NCBI GenBank assembly: GCA_016704145.1
Contig: JADJAS010000005.1
Coordinates: 128,937 to 192,936, forward strand
DNA length: 64,000 nucleotides
Origin: Rhodocyclaceae bacterium
GTDB taxonomy: Bacteria; Pseudomonadota; Gammaproteobacteria; Burkholderiales; Rhodocyclaceae
Direction of reading: 5' to 3'
The position numbers and the translations under genes are program-made. Within the stretch, counting starts at the first letter, position 1; each line of letters starts with the position of its first letter. Shown here piece by piece: positions 48,739 to 56,990 of this stretch. The notes under the pieces were generated by a model. That model saw only the letters and a list, made by a program, of their open reading frames with translations, did no database searches and was not told the DNA's origin.

Positions 48739-49523
48739 TCGTACTTGCCTTGCATGAACAGTTGGAACTCCCGGGATTCCTGGAACTTGCGCCTGAGTTG
48801 ATTGACGTGGCGCATTTCCTCGTCGCGGTCACCCAGCTTCCGCTCGATGCGCGCGCCCAGCCAGAGCGTCTGGGCCGTCGGCTCGCTCATCTTGTGCACC
48901 TCGGCCAGCCGATTCCTGGCCTGCGCCAGCCGCCCCGTGCGGTAACAGATATCGGCGAGCAGGAACTGGGCATCGCTGTTGGCCGGATCAACGCGCAAGG
49001 CGCGCGACAGAAACTCCTCGGCAGCCTTGTCGTCCTTGATCGAAAGCGAGCAGATGCCCGCGTTGGTCAGCGGCTTGGTCGGCGTCGCATACAACTGGCT
49101 CTTGCTGGCAGTCTCGAAATAGCTCAGCGACTGCTGCTCGCGTCCGCTCTGGCACAAGAACCAGCCGAAATTGTTGTTGATCTCCGGGTCGGTCGGCGCC
49201 AGGCGCAAGGCACGCGTAAAGCTGTCCTCGGCGGCCTTTTCTTCCTTGAGATACATGCGCACCAAGCCGAGCAGGTTATAACCGAGCGGATAGCCTTGAT
49301 CCGACTCAATCGCCAGCCGCGCCTCGTCGAGCGCCACGGCGATGCGTCCCTCGCGCAGATAGAGCATGCCCAGCTCGGTGTGCGCCTTGGCCCGCTGCCG
49401 GGCATCGCCAACGGCGACCTGCTGCGACACGGGCATCTCGGAAGTTTCCGCGTTCGGCGTCGGCGATCCCGCGCAGCCGGCGAGCATTCCCACCACGACA
49501 AGACCCGCCAGCCGAGTGTTCAT
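48735..49523 (-). CDS. pilF: PilF/PilW type IV pilus biogenesis lipoprotein
   Basis: The 262-residue product from ATG 49523 has a lipoprotein signal (LAGLVVVGMLAGCAGS, lipobox LAGC) and about six TPR repeats (KAHTELGMLYLREGRIAVAL; INNNFGWFLCQSGREQQSLS). PilF/PilW is the pilotin for the secretin PilQ. It sits between rlmN and rodZ, as is standard in gamma- and betaproteobacteria, with 4-bp overlaps on both sides. Confidence 0.93.
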   Translation of the reverse strand: MNTRLAGLVVVGMLAGCAGSPTPNAETSEMPVSQQVAVGDARQRAKAHTELGMLYLREGRIAVALDEARLAIESDQGYPLGYNLLGLVRMYLKEEKAAEDSFTRALRLAPTDPEINNNFGWFLCQSGREQQSLSYFETASKSQLYATPTKPLTNAGICSLSIKDDKAAEEFLSRALRVDPANSDAQFLLADICYRTGRLAQARNRLAEVHKMSEPTAQTLWLGARIERKLGDRDEEMRHVNQLRRKFQESREFQLFMQGKYE

Positions 49524-50626
49524 TGCCACGCCTCCATCGGCTGCGCCATCGCCATCACGCGACGCGACTTGTCCTTGACCTGACCGGCCAGTTGGCCGCA
49601 GGCCGCGTCGATGTCGTCGCCGCGCGTCTTGCGCACCGTGGCGACGATGCCGGCTTCGAGCAGAATTTCCTGGAAGCGGCGCAGCCGTTCCGGCCGGGAA
49701 CGCCGGAAGCCGGAATCCGGGAAAGGATTGAAGGGAATCAGGTTGAACTTGCTTGGCACATCGCGCACCAGATTCAGGAGCGCTCGCGCATGCGCGTCGC
49801 TGTCGTTGACGCCTTCGAGCATGACATATTCGAAGGTGATGAAGTCGCGCGGCGAGTTTTCCAGGTAGCGCCGGCAGGCCGCCATCAGATCCTTGAGCGG
49901 ATACTTGCGGTTGATCGGCACGAGGCGGTCGCGCAGCGCGTCGCCGGGCGCGTGCAGCGATACCGCGAGCGCCACCGGCGCCGCTTCGCGCAGACGATCC
50001 ATGGCCGGCACGATGCCGGAGGTCGACACGGTGACGCGGCGGCGCGACAGGCCATAGCCGTGGTCGTCGAGCATCAGGCGCAACGCCGGCACCAGGGCAT
50101 CGAAATTGGCCAGCGGCTCGCCCATGCCCATCAGCACGACGTTGCTGATCACGCGCTCGCTCTCGTCGGGCATGCCAGGCGCCTTCACGGCGCCCAGCGC
50201 GCGGTTGGCGTGCCAGAGCTGACCGATAATTTCGGCGGTGGTGAGATTGCGGTTGAAGCCCTGCTTGCCTGTCGAGCAGAAGGCGCAGTCGAGCGCGCAG
50301 CCCACCTGCGTGGAGATGCAGAGCGTGCCGCGACTGACCTCGGGGATGAATACCGCCTCGACGGCATTATCCGTACCGACATCCAGCAGCCACTTGCGCG
50401 TGCCGTCGGCCGCAACGGAATCGCCGATCGGCCGCGGACCGCGAATTTCGGCGATTTCGGCGAGCTTCGCCCGCAGGCTTTTTGCCACGTCGGTCATCTG
50501 CCCGAAGTCGTCGCGGCCGGCGCGGTGCATCCAGCGCAGCACCTGGCGCGCGCGGAAGGGTTTCTCGCCCAGCCGCGCAAACCAGGCCGTGAGGCCGTCG
50601 ACGTCGAAGTCGAGCAGGTTGACCAT
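49520..50626 (-). CDS. rlmN: RlmN, 23S rRNA/tRNA A2-methyltransferase (radical SAM)
   Basis: The 368-residue enzyme from ATG 50626 has the radical-SAM triad CALDCAFCSTG, TQVGC, NVVLMGMGEPLANFD, and the conserved C-terminal Cys (DIDAACGQLAGQ) used in catalysis. It methylates 23S A2503 and some tRNAs. It is 7 bp downstream of ndk. Confidence 0.96.
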   Translation of the reverse strand: MVNLLDFDVDGLTAWFARLGEKPFRARQVLRWMHRAGRDDFGQMTDVAKSLRAKLAEIAEIRGPRPIGDSVAADGTRKWLLDVGTDNAVEAVFIPEVSRGTLCISTQVGCALDCAFCSTGKQGFNRNLTTAEIIGQLWHANRALGAVKAPGMPDESERVISNVVLMGMGEPLANFDALVPALRLMLDDHGYGLSRRRVTVSTSGIVPAMDRLREAAPVALAVSLHAPGDALRDRLVPINRKYPLKDLMAACRRYLENSPRDFITFEYVMLEGVNDSDAHARALLNLVRDVPSKFNLIPFNPFPDSGFRRSRPERLRRFQEILLEAGIVATVRKTRGDDIDAACGQLAGQVKDKSRRVMAMAQPMEAWQ

Positions 50627-50633
50627 CAAGCGA

Positions 50634-51062
50634 TCAGCGGCCCGAGAAAACGTTCAGCTCGGGAAAGAAGTAGGCGACCTCGACCTTGGCGGTATCGGGG
50701 CCGTCGGAACCGTGCACGGCGTTGGCGTCGATGCTCTCGGCGAAATCGGCGCGGATGGTGCCCTTGTCGGCCTTCTTCGGGTCGGTGGCGCCCATCAGCT
50801 CGCGGTTCTTGGCGATGGCGTTGTCGCCCTCCAGCACCTGGATCATCACCGGGCCGGAGGTCATGAACTTGACCAGATCATTGAAGAAAGGACGCTCTTT
50901 ATGCACAGCGTAGAAGCCGCCGGCTTCCCGCTCGGACAACCATGCCATGCGCGAGGCGACGATCTTCAGGCCCGCATTCTCGAAACGGCTGTAGATTTGG
51001 CCGATCACGTTCTTGGCCACGGCATCGGGTTTGATGATCGACAGGGTACGCTCAATTGCCAT
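50634..51062 (-). CDS. ndk: Nucleoside diphosphate kinase
   Basis: The 142-residue protein starts MAIERTLSIIKPDAVAKNVI at ATG 51062 and has the active-site His in NAVHGSDGPDTA. Length matches the family. It balances NTP pools. It heads the ndk-rlmN-pilF-rodZ-ispG-hisS-yfgM-bamB-der minus-strand run. Confidence 0.97.
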   Translation of the reverse strand: MAIERTLSIIKPDAVAKNVIGQIYSRFENAGLKIVASRMAWLSEREAGGFYAVHKERPFFNDLVKFMTSGPVMIQVLEGDNAIAKNRELMGATDPKKADKGTIRADFAESIDANAVHGSDGPDTAKVEVAYFFPELNVFSGR

Positions 51063-51123
51063 GCTTTCAACCTTTCTAATGCAGTTTGGTAAGTAAAACA
51101 ATCAATTGCGGATTTTATCGCAG

Positions 51124-51147
51124 AAAAGTCAGTCGTCGCGGCACGCC
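51124..51147 (+). repeat. dispersed 23-bp repeat between ndk and dctM
   Basis: AAAAGTCAGTCGTCGCGGCA then CGCC, two to three mismatches from the core, located between the ndk start and the TRAP terminator. Confidence 0.55.
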
Positions 51148-51152
51148 GAATG

Positions 51153-51188
51153 AAAAAAGCCCGGCCAGGAGCGCCTCCCGGCCGGGCT
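51153..51188 (-). terminator. Rho-independent terminator of the TRAP operon
   Basis: On the minus strand AGCCCGGCC, GGAG, a small loop, CTCC and GGCCGGGCT form a long hairpin followed by six T residues (AAAAAA at 51153-51158 on the plus strand). It lies 20 bp after the dctM stop. Confidence 0.88.
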
Positions 51189-51207
51189 GGATGCGAACCG
51201 CCAACCG

Positions 51208-52494
51208 TCAGTTGATCATGCCCAGCGTGCGCGGCAGCCAGAGCGACATGGTCGGCCAATAGGTCACGGCGACCAGGAATGCCAACATGGTGAGTAGCCA
51301 TGGCCAGACGGCGATAGTCAGTTCCGTGATGCCCATCTTGGTGATGCCGGATGCGACATACAGGTTCAGGCCGACCGGCGGATGACACATACCGACCTCC
51401 ATGTTCACCACCATCAGGATGCCGAAATGGATCGGGTCGATGCCCAGCTTGACGGCAATCGGAAACAGGATGGGTGCCAGGATCAGCACGATCGACGACG
51501 GCTCCATGAAGTTGCCGGCAATCAGCAGCAGGATGTTGGCGATCAGGAGGAAACCGATGACGCCGACGCCGGTGCCGATCATCCAGTCCGCCATCTCCTG
51601 CGGAATGTTCTCGTGGGTCATCAGGAAAGAGAACAGCACCGCGTTGGTGATGATGTAAAGCAGCATCGCGCTCATGTTGGCCGACGACAACAGTACCTTG
51701 GGCACGTCCTTCAGGCCCATGTCCTTGTAGACGAACACGGCGACGAAGAAGGCGTAGACCGCGCTCATCGCCGCCGCCTCGGTCGGCGTGAAAATGCCGC
51801 TGTAGATGCCACCCATGACGACAATGATCAGCAACAGCCCCCAGATCGCCTTGCGGAAGGCGTCCCAGCGCTCCGGCCAACTCGTCTTGGCTTGCCGCGG
51901 ATAGTTGAACTTCTTGGCGCGGTACCAGGTGGTGAGTCCCAGCATGGTCGCCATGACAATGCCGGGAACCACGCCGGCCATGAACAGGGCGCCGACCGAG
52001 GTGTTGGTCGACACCGAGTACATGACCATGACGATGGACGGCGGAATCAGGATGCCGAGCGCACCAGAAGTGGTGACCACGCCCGCGCCGAAGCGGCTCG
52101 GGAAGCCGGCCTTGACCATCGCCGGCATCAGGATCGAACCGATCGCGACCACGGTCGCCGGGCTGGAGCCGGACACCGCCGCGAACAGCGCGCAGGCCAG
52201 AACACCGCCCAGGCCGAGGCCGCCGTGCCAGTGCCCGACCATCGATGTGGCGAACTTGATCATGCGCCGCGCGACGCCGCCGTGGGTGAGGAAGTTGCCG
52301 GCGAGGATGAAGAACGGGATGGCCATGATCTCGAACTTCTCGATGCCGGTGAACAGCTTGAGCGCGACCGACTCCACAGGCACCTGCGTCATGAAGAACA
52401 AGAAGGACAGCACGGTCAGGCCGAGCGAAATCGAGATGGGCATGCCGGTCAGCATGAGCGCGACGAGCAGACCGAAAATGATGATGGTATTCAT
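51208..52494 (-). CDS. dctM: TRAP transporter large membrane subunit DctM
   Basis: The 428-residue, strongly hydrophobic protein starts MNTIIIFGLLVALMLTGMPI with about 12 membrane helices and the DctM signatures AGNFLTHGGVARRMIKFA, SGSSPATVVAIGSILMPAM and SGALGILIPPSIVMVMYSV. It imports a carboxylate-type solute with Na+ or H+, delivered by DctP. It overlaps dctQ by 4 bp. Confidence 0.95.
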   Translation of the reverse strand: MNTIIIFGLLVALMLTGMPISISLGLTVLSFLFFMTQVPVESVALKLFTGIEKFEIMAIPFFILAGNFLTHGGVARRMIKFATSMVGHWHGGLGLGGVLACALFAAVSGSSPATVVAIGSILMPAMVKAGFPSRFGAGVVTTSGALGILIPPSIVMVMYSVSTNTSVGALFMAGVVPGIVMATMLGLTTWYRAKKFNYPRQAKTSWPERWDAFRKAIWGLLLIIVVMGGIYSGIFTPTEAAAMSAVYAFFVAVFVYKDMGLKDVPKVLLSSANMSAMLLYIITNAVLFSFLMTHENIPQEMADWMIGTGVGVIGFLLIANILLLIAGNFMEPSSIVLILAPILFPIAVKLGIDPIHFGILMVVNMEVGMCHPPVGLNLYVASGITKMGITELTIAVWPWLLTMLAFLVAVTYWPTMSLWLPRTLGMIN

Positions 52495-53246
52495 CGTCCG
52501 TCTCCCTTGGGCGACATCGGTGTCCGACGTCGTTCGGCACCCGGCTCGGGTGGCCCCTGGTCGTGCGAGCGACGCTCTTCGCCGTAGTACATGTCATGCG
52601 GATGCAGATCGTCATCCATGCGATAGATCGCATCGTCCTTGCCCGCCGCCAGAGGTTCGCCTTCATCGAGTCCATCGACGTGACCATGGTCGTGGTGCGG
52701 CAACTCGCCGGTCCTGATGAAGCTCCAGGTAACCTGCAGGAAGCGAAAGCACATCAGGAACGAGCCCAGCGGAATGGCGGAATAAACGATCCAGGTGGGC
52801 CACTCGAGATCCGGTGTGGTCGGTCCCTCGGGCACGTCGCCGATGTCCATTCCCAACCAGGTAAACATGGCGTAATGCATGCCGTTTTCCCAGACAAAGC
52901 GGGCGCCCAGCGTGCCAACGGTACCGGTGAACAAGGCGCCGGCCAACAGGCCGAAGACGATGAACTTGCCCCGCGCGGCGCCTTCGAGACGATTGATCAG
53001 GACATCGACGCCGACGTGAATGCCGGTACGCACGCCATAGGCGGCGCCAAACTTGGCCATCCAGACGAACATGATGATGCACAGCTCCTGCGCCCAGCCA
53101 AAGTTGAGGCTGAGCAACCAGTCCTGTAGCCCGGGAATCGCATATCCGGAAAAATACCGGTGCATCACCGAGGCGAAAATAATCAGCGTCGCAACGCCCA
53201 TGAGGAAAGTGATCAGCCACTCCTCAAGATGGTCGAGGATCTTCAT
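52491..53246 (-). CDS. dctQ: TRAP transporter small membrane subunit DctQ with long C-terminal tail
   Basis: The 251-residue product from ATG 53246 (MKILDHLEEWLITFLMGVAT) has the four TM helices of DctQ, including QELCIIMFVWMAKFGAAYGV. After TM4 (about residue 175) there is an unusual hydrophilic tail of about 75 residues rich in His, Asp and Glu (HHDHGHVDGLDEGEP; DDDLHPHDMYYGEERRSHD). Typical DctQ proteins are 160-200 residues. The tail may be a metal-binding or regulatory extension. Confidence 0.9.
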   Translation of the reverse strand: MKILDHLEEWLITFLMGVATLIIFASVMHRYFSGYAIPGLQDWLLSLNFGWAQELCIIMFVWMAKFGAAYGVRTGIHVGVDVLINRLEGAARGKFIVFGLLAGALFTGTVGTLGARFVWENGMHYAMFTWLGMDIGDVPEGPTTPDLEWPTWIVYSAIPLGSFLMCFRFLQVTWSFIRTGELPHHDHGHVDGLDEGEPLAAGKDDAIYRMDDDLHPHDMYYGEERRSHDQGPPEPGAERRRTPMSPKGDGR

Positions 53247-53290
53247 CCGGAATTCTCCCTGGAGAAAAGGGAAGGCACACCACCCAAAGT

Positions 53291-53312
53291 GGCGTGCCAC
53301 CACGGCTGACTG
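53291..53312 (-). repeat. dispersed 23-bp repeat between dctP and dctQ
   Basis: The minus strand reads CAGTCAGCCGTGGTGGCACG then CC, one to two mismatches from the core, starting next to the dctP stop codon. Confidence 0.6.
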
Positions 53313-54320
53313 TTACAGCTTGGCCGGATCGAATCCGGTTTCCCGGTAGAAGGTCTGAATCAGGTCCTTGCCGATGCGCGATTCCATATCGACATGAGTC
53401 TTGATCAGCGCCTTCTTGATCGCGGCGCGCTCCTGCGGCGTGGGCGTGTAGACCTGCGTCTTGCCGGACGCCTTGACCGCTTCCAGCGACTTGTCGTTCT
53501 CGACCTTGGCGATCTGGTTGGCATAGCGGGTCGCCTGGGCCATGGCGTCGTCGAGCTTGGCGCGGATATCGGTGGGCAGGCTATCCCAGAACTTCTTGTT
53601 GGTGATGACCGCGTAACCGAGATAACCATGCTCGGTCAGCGAAAGGTGTTTTTGCACCTCGTGCATCTTCTGTGTGTAGAGGTTGGAGATCGGGTTCTCG
53701 GTGCCATCGACCACCCCCGTCTGCAAGGCTTGATAAACCTCGGAGAACGCCATCACCTGCGGCAGACTGCCCAGTGCGCGCATTTGCGACTCCAGTACCT
53801 TCGAGGACTGGATACGCATCTTCACTCCCTTGAAATCCTCCGGCATGCGCAAGGGTTTGTTGGCCGAGAAAGACTTGAAACCATTGTCCCAGTAGCTCAG
53901 GCCCCGGATGCCCTTGGCTTCAAGCTTGTCCAGCAGTTGCCGGCCCACCGGTCCCAAGGTCACCTTGTGCAATTCGTCATAGTTGTCGAAGATGTAGGGA
54001 AGGTCGAATACCTCGAACTCCTTGACGCCGAGGGGACCAAACTTTGCCAGGGATGGCGCCAGCATTTGCACGGCGCCCAACTGCAACGCCTCCATTTCTT
54101 CCTTGTCCTTGTACAGCGTGCTGTTGGCGTACACCTCGACCTTGACCTTGCCTGCCGTCAGTTCTTCGGCCTTCTTCTTGAAGAACTCGGCGGCATGTCC
54201 CTTGGGCGTGTCATTGGCGACCACGTGGCTGAACTTGATGACAATGGGCTGTTGCGCGAATGCCGGCAAGGAAAGCGCGGCCGTCCCGATCAGGCCGATG
54301 ATGATGTTGCGAATTTTCAT
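53313..54320 (-). CDS. dctP: TRAP transporter periplasmic solute-binding protein DctP
   Basis: The 335-residue protein starts MKIRNIIIGLIGTAALSLPA at ATG 54320, with a Sec signal cleaved after AFA. It carries DctP signatures: IKFSHVVANDTPKGHAAEFF, PYIFDNYDEL, RIQSSKVLESQMRALGS and QTGVVDGTENPISNLYTQK. The conserved Arg in MRIQSS contacts a substrate carboxylate, so the ligand is likely a C4-dicarboxylate or a related acid. It is the first gene of the TRAP operon and is divergent from the two-component genes. Confidence 0.94.
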   Translation of the reverse strand: MKIRNIIIGLIGTAALSLPAFAQQPIVIKFSHVVANDTPKGHAAEFFKKKAEELTAGKVKVEVYANSTLYKDKEEMEALQLGAVQMLAPSLAKFGPLGVKEFEVFDLPYIFDNYDELHKVTLGPVGRQLLDKLEAKGIRGLSYWDNGFKSFSANKPLRMPEDFKGVKMRIQSSKVLESQMRALGSLPQVMAFSEVYQALQTGVVDGTENPISNLYTQKMHEVQKHLSLTEHGYLGYAVITNKKFWDSLPTDIRAKLDDAMAQATRYANQIAKVENDKSLEAVKASGKTQVYTPTPQERAAIKKALIKTHVDMESRIGKDLIQTFYRETGFDPAKL

Positions 54321-54388
54321 GGTTTCTCCTCTGTACACGCCCCGATGGGCTTGGGCGGATTGTCGTTATCCGGCCTGGTATCCGCCAT

Positions 54389-54402
54389 TGTGGATATCCA
54401 CA
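54389..54402. promoter_or_regulatory. perfect 14-bp palindrome, candidate operator
   Basis: TGTGGATATCCACA lies in the 127-bp region between the divergent dctP and sensor-kinase genes. It is a natural candidate for the binding site of the LuxR-type regulator encoded at 56382-56990, controlling both directions. Binding is inference. Confidence 0.4.
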
Positions 54403-54447
54403 GGCGTGGCGCGCTCGACTCCGGCCGGAAGGTTTAACATCGTTCCG

Positions 54448-56385
54448 ATGGAAATGGCGCGGATGGCTCCGGACATCAAGACCAGCGGCTGGCTATGGTG
54501 GTTGCCGCGGCTGTCGTTCGCCCTCTTCGTCGGCGCCATGGCGGCGCTCTTGTGGCTGTCGAACCGGACGGATAGCGAGGAACAGCGGGCCACGTTGATC
54601 AGCGACATGCTTTGGCTGGAGCAAAGCCTGCGCTTCGCGCTCTCCCATAATGAAGAGCTGTTGGGGCAGATGGGCGCCCGCCGGATTCAGGATCAAGACA
54701 GCCTGGCGGCGCATGCCCGCCTCCTGGTCGAGAACCAGACCGGCTTGCGGGCGGTGAGTTGGCTCGATGGCGCCGGCGGCGTTCGGCTGACCTATCCCGC
54801 GGCGACCACGTCGGCCGTGGCCCCCGAAGCCGTCAGGCTGGCCATGTCGCTGGCAAGACCGGTCTACGGCAAGCCTTATCTGACCGCCAATGGCGATTGG
54901 GCTTTCCAGGTCCACGTCCCCGTGGCCGATCGCGCTGGAACGATCGGCGCGGTGGTGGGGCAATACGACATAAATCGCATGCTGCAGGAAGCGGTGCCCT
55001 GGTGGCTAGCGGAGCGATACCGCATCGTCGTGGCCGATACCGAAGGCAAGTCGCTGGCAAGTCGATCCAAGGTCGAGACACCGACATCCACGGGAAGCTA
55101 CCAGTTGGCGCTCGAGCCCCCGGGCCATGGCCTGTCGTTGCAGGCGACGCCCTACCGGACGCCAGCACCGCTGGCAGGCCGACTCCTGTCGGCGGCCTTG
55201 GTCTTCCTGGCCATCGTGGTGCTATGGAGCCTTTGGGCCCTGCGCCGCCATGTGCAAGGACGGCTGGCCGCCGAAGCGGCCTTGCGCAACGAGCATGCCT
55301 TTCGCAAGGCGATGGAGGATTCCGTACAGGCTGGCTTGCGCGCTCGCGACCTCGAAGGCCGCATCACCTATGTCAATCCCGCCTTTTGCGCGATGGTGGG
55401 CTGGTCGGCCGAGGAGTTGACGGGCCGGATGCCACCGATGCCCTATTGGGTCGACGAGGAAATGGAAGCCACGCGCGCCCTGCACGACCGCATTCTTGCC
55501 GGCGAAGGTCCCAGGCGCGGTTTTGAGGTTCCGTTCAGGCGTCGCAATGGTGAAATGTTTCCCGTCCTGATCCATGAAGCACCCCTGATCGATGCCAACG
55601 GTCGGCAGACGGGATGGATGAGTTCGGTCATCGATATCTCCGACCAGAAGCGGGCCGAGGAATTGGCCCGTCAGCAACAGGAACGACTCCAGTCGACGGC
55701 CAGACTGATCACCATGGGCGAGATGGCATCCAGTCTGGCGCACGAGCTTAACCAGCCGCTGGCGGCGATCGCCAGCTACAACGCCGGCTGTCTGCAGCTT
55801 CTTAACGATGGTCATGCCGACGCGGAGGAACTGAAGGACGCCCTGGCCAAGAGTACGGCGCAAGCGCAACGGGCAGGCCGCGTCATCCGGCGAATCTACG
55901 AGTTCGTTAGACGGGCCGAGCCCAAGTCGGAGCCGTGCAACATCGTCGACCTGATCGACCGGAGCATCGCCCTGGTGGAACCGGATGCGCGAAGGCATGG
56001 CATCCGGATCGAGCGTCACGTTCGATCCGGCTTGCCCTCGATCAATGGCGATGGCATATTGCTCGAGCAAGCTTTTCTCAACCTCATCCGCAACGCGACC
56101 GAGTCGGTACAGGGACTCTCCGGCGAGCGCCGACGCCTGACTTTGAGCGTCGACCTCGAGAGCGAGCACGTCCACCTCGCCATTGCCGATCTTGGCGCCG
56201 GCATTTCGGCGACAATCGCGCCTCGGCTGTTCGAACCTTTCTTCAGCACCAAGACCGAAGGACTGGGGATGGGCCTAAATATCTGCCGATCAGTGGTCGA
56301 AGGGCACAAGGGGCGATTGTGGATGGAACCGAACCCGCAAGGCGGGTGCATCTTCCATGTCTTGCTGCCGATCGAAAAACCATGA
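54448..56385 (+). CDS. DctS/DctB-like sensor histidine kinase
   Basis: The 645-residue kinase from ATG 54448 (MEMARMAPDIKTSGWLWWLP) has TM1 (about 18-35), a periplasmic sensor domain of about 200 residues, TM2 (about 235-256), a PAS domain (DSVQAGLRARDLEGRITYVN), HisKA with H432 in SSLAHELNQPLAAIASY, and a HATPase with an N box and GLGMGL. The H-E-L-N-Q-P-L-A-A-I form is typical of DctB/FixL-type kinases. It is divergent from the TRAP operon and coupled to the regulator by ATGA, so it likely senses the transported acid. Confidence 0.88.
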   Translation: MEMARMAPDIKTSGWLWWLPRLSFALFVGAMAALLWLSNRTDSEEQRATLISDMLWLEQSLRFALSHNEELLGQMGARRIQDQDSLAAHARLLVENQTGLRAVSWLDGAGGVRLTYPAATTSAVAPEAVRLAMSLARPVYGKPYLTANGDWAFQVHVPVADRAGTIGAVVGQYDINRMLQEAVPWWLAERYRIVVADTEGKSLASRSKVETPTSTGSYQLALEPPGHGLSLQATPYRTPAPLAGRLLSAALVFLAIVVLWSLWALRRHVQGRLAAEAALRNEHAFRKAMEDSVQAGLRARDLEGRITYVNPAFCAMVGWSAEELTGRMPPMPYWVDEEMEATRALHDRILAGEGPRRGFEVPFRRRNGEMFPVLIHEAPLIDANGRQTGWMSSVIDISDQKRAEELARQQQERLQSTARLITMGEMASSLAHELNQPLAAIASYNAGCLQLLNDGHADAEELKDALAKSTAQAQRAGRVIRRIYEFVRRAEPKSEPCNIVDLIDRSIALVEPDARRHGIRIERHVRSGLPSINGDGILLEQAFLNLIRNATESVQGLSGERRRLTLSVDLESEHVHLAIADLGAGISATIAPRLFEPFFSTKTEGLGMGLNICRSVVEGHKGRLWMEPNPQGGCIFHVLLPIEKP

Positions 56386-56990
56386 GCACGGGGATTGTGC
56401 ACCTGATCGACGATGACGAGGCCATTCGGGACGCCTTGGCCTGGTTGCTGCGCTCGCACCGTATCGAATCGCGCGCTTGGGATTCCGCCGAGAGTTTTCT
56501 CGCCGATTATCATGTCGACATGAGGGGTTGCCTGATTCTGGACATCCGGATGTCCGGTATGACCGGCCTGGAGTTGTTCGAGCAATTGCTGGATCGGGGC
56601 TGCGCCATGCCGGTCATTTTTCTGACCGGGCACGCCGACGTGCCACTGGCGGTCCGAACCGTCAAGAAGGGAGCATTCGATTTTCTGGAGAAACCTTTCA
56701 GCGATGGCGAACTGGCCGAGCGCGTGGTCGCTGCGCTCGGACTGGACGAACAGAACCATCGCCTTGCCACTTCCAACGCATCAATCGACGCGCGCCTGCA
56801 GAGCCTGACGATGCGAGAAAAGGAGGTGATGAAACGGATTCTGGGTGGCCAGTACAACAAGGTGATCGCCGCGGACTTGCAGATTGCCATGCGAACGGTC
56901 GAGGTTCATCGCGCACGCATCTTCGAAAAGATGAATGTCAGGTCGGCGGTCGAACTCGCCCAACTATTGGCGGGCGCACAGCTTGACTAA
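56382..56990 (+). CDS. FixJ/DctR-family response regulator
   Basis: The 202-residue protein starts MSTGIVHLIDDDEAIRDALA. It has phospho-acceptor D54 (LILDIRMSGMTG), the K of FLEKPF, and a C-terminal LuxR-type HTH (LTMREKEVMKRILGGQYNKV ... IAMRTVEVHRARIFEKM). It should activate the adjacent TRAP operon in response to the kinase. Its 3' end overlaps the convergent tilS gene by 53 bp. Confidence 0.9.
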   Translation: MSTGIVHLIDDDEAIRDALAWLLRSHRIESRAWDSAESFLADYHVDMRGCLILDIRMSGMTGLELFEQLLDRGCAMPVIFLTGHADVPLAVRTVKKGAFDFLEKPFSDGELAERVVAALGLDEQNHRLATSNASIDARLQSLTMREKEVMKRILGGQYNKVIAADLQIAMRTVEVHRARIFEKMNVRSAVELAQLLAGAQLD

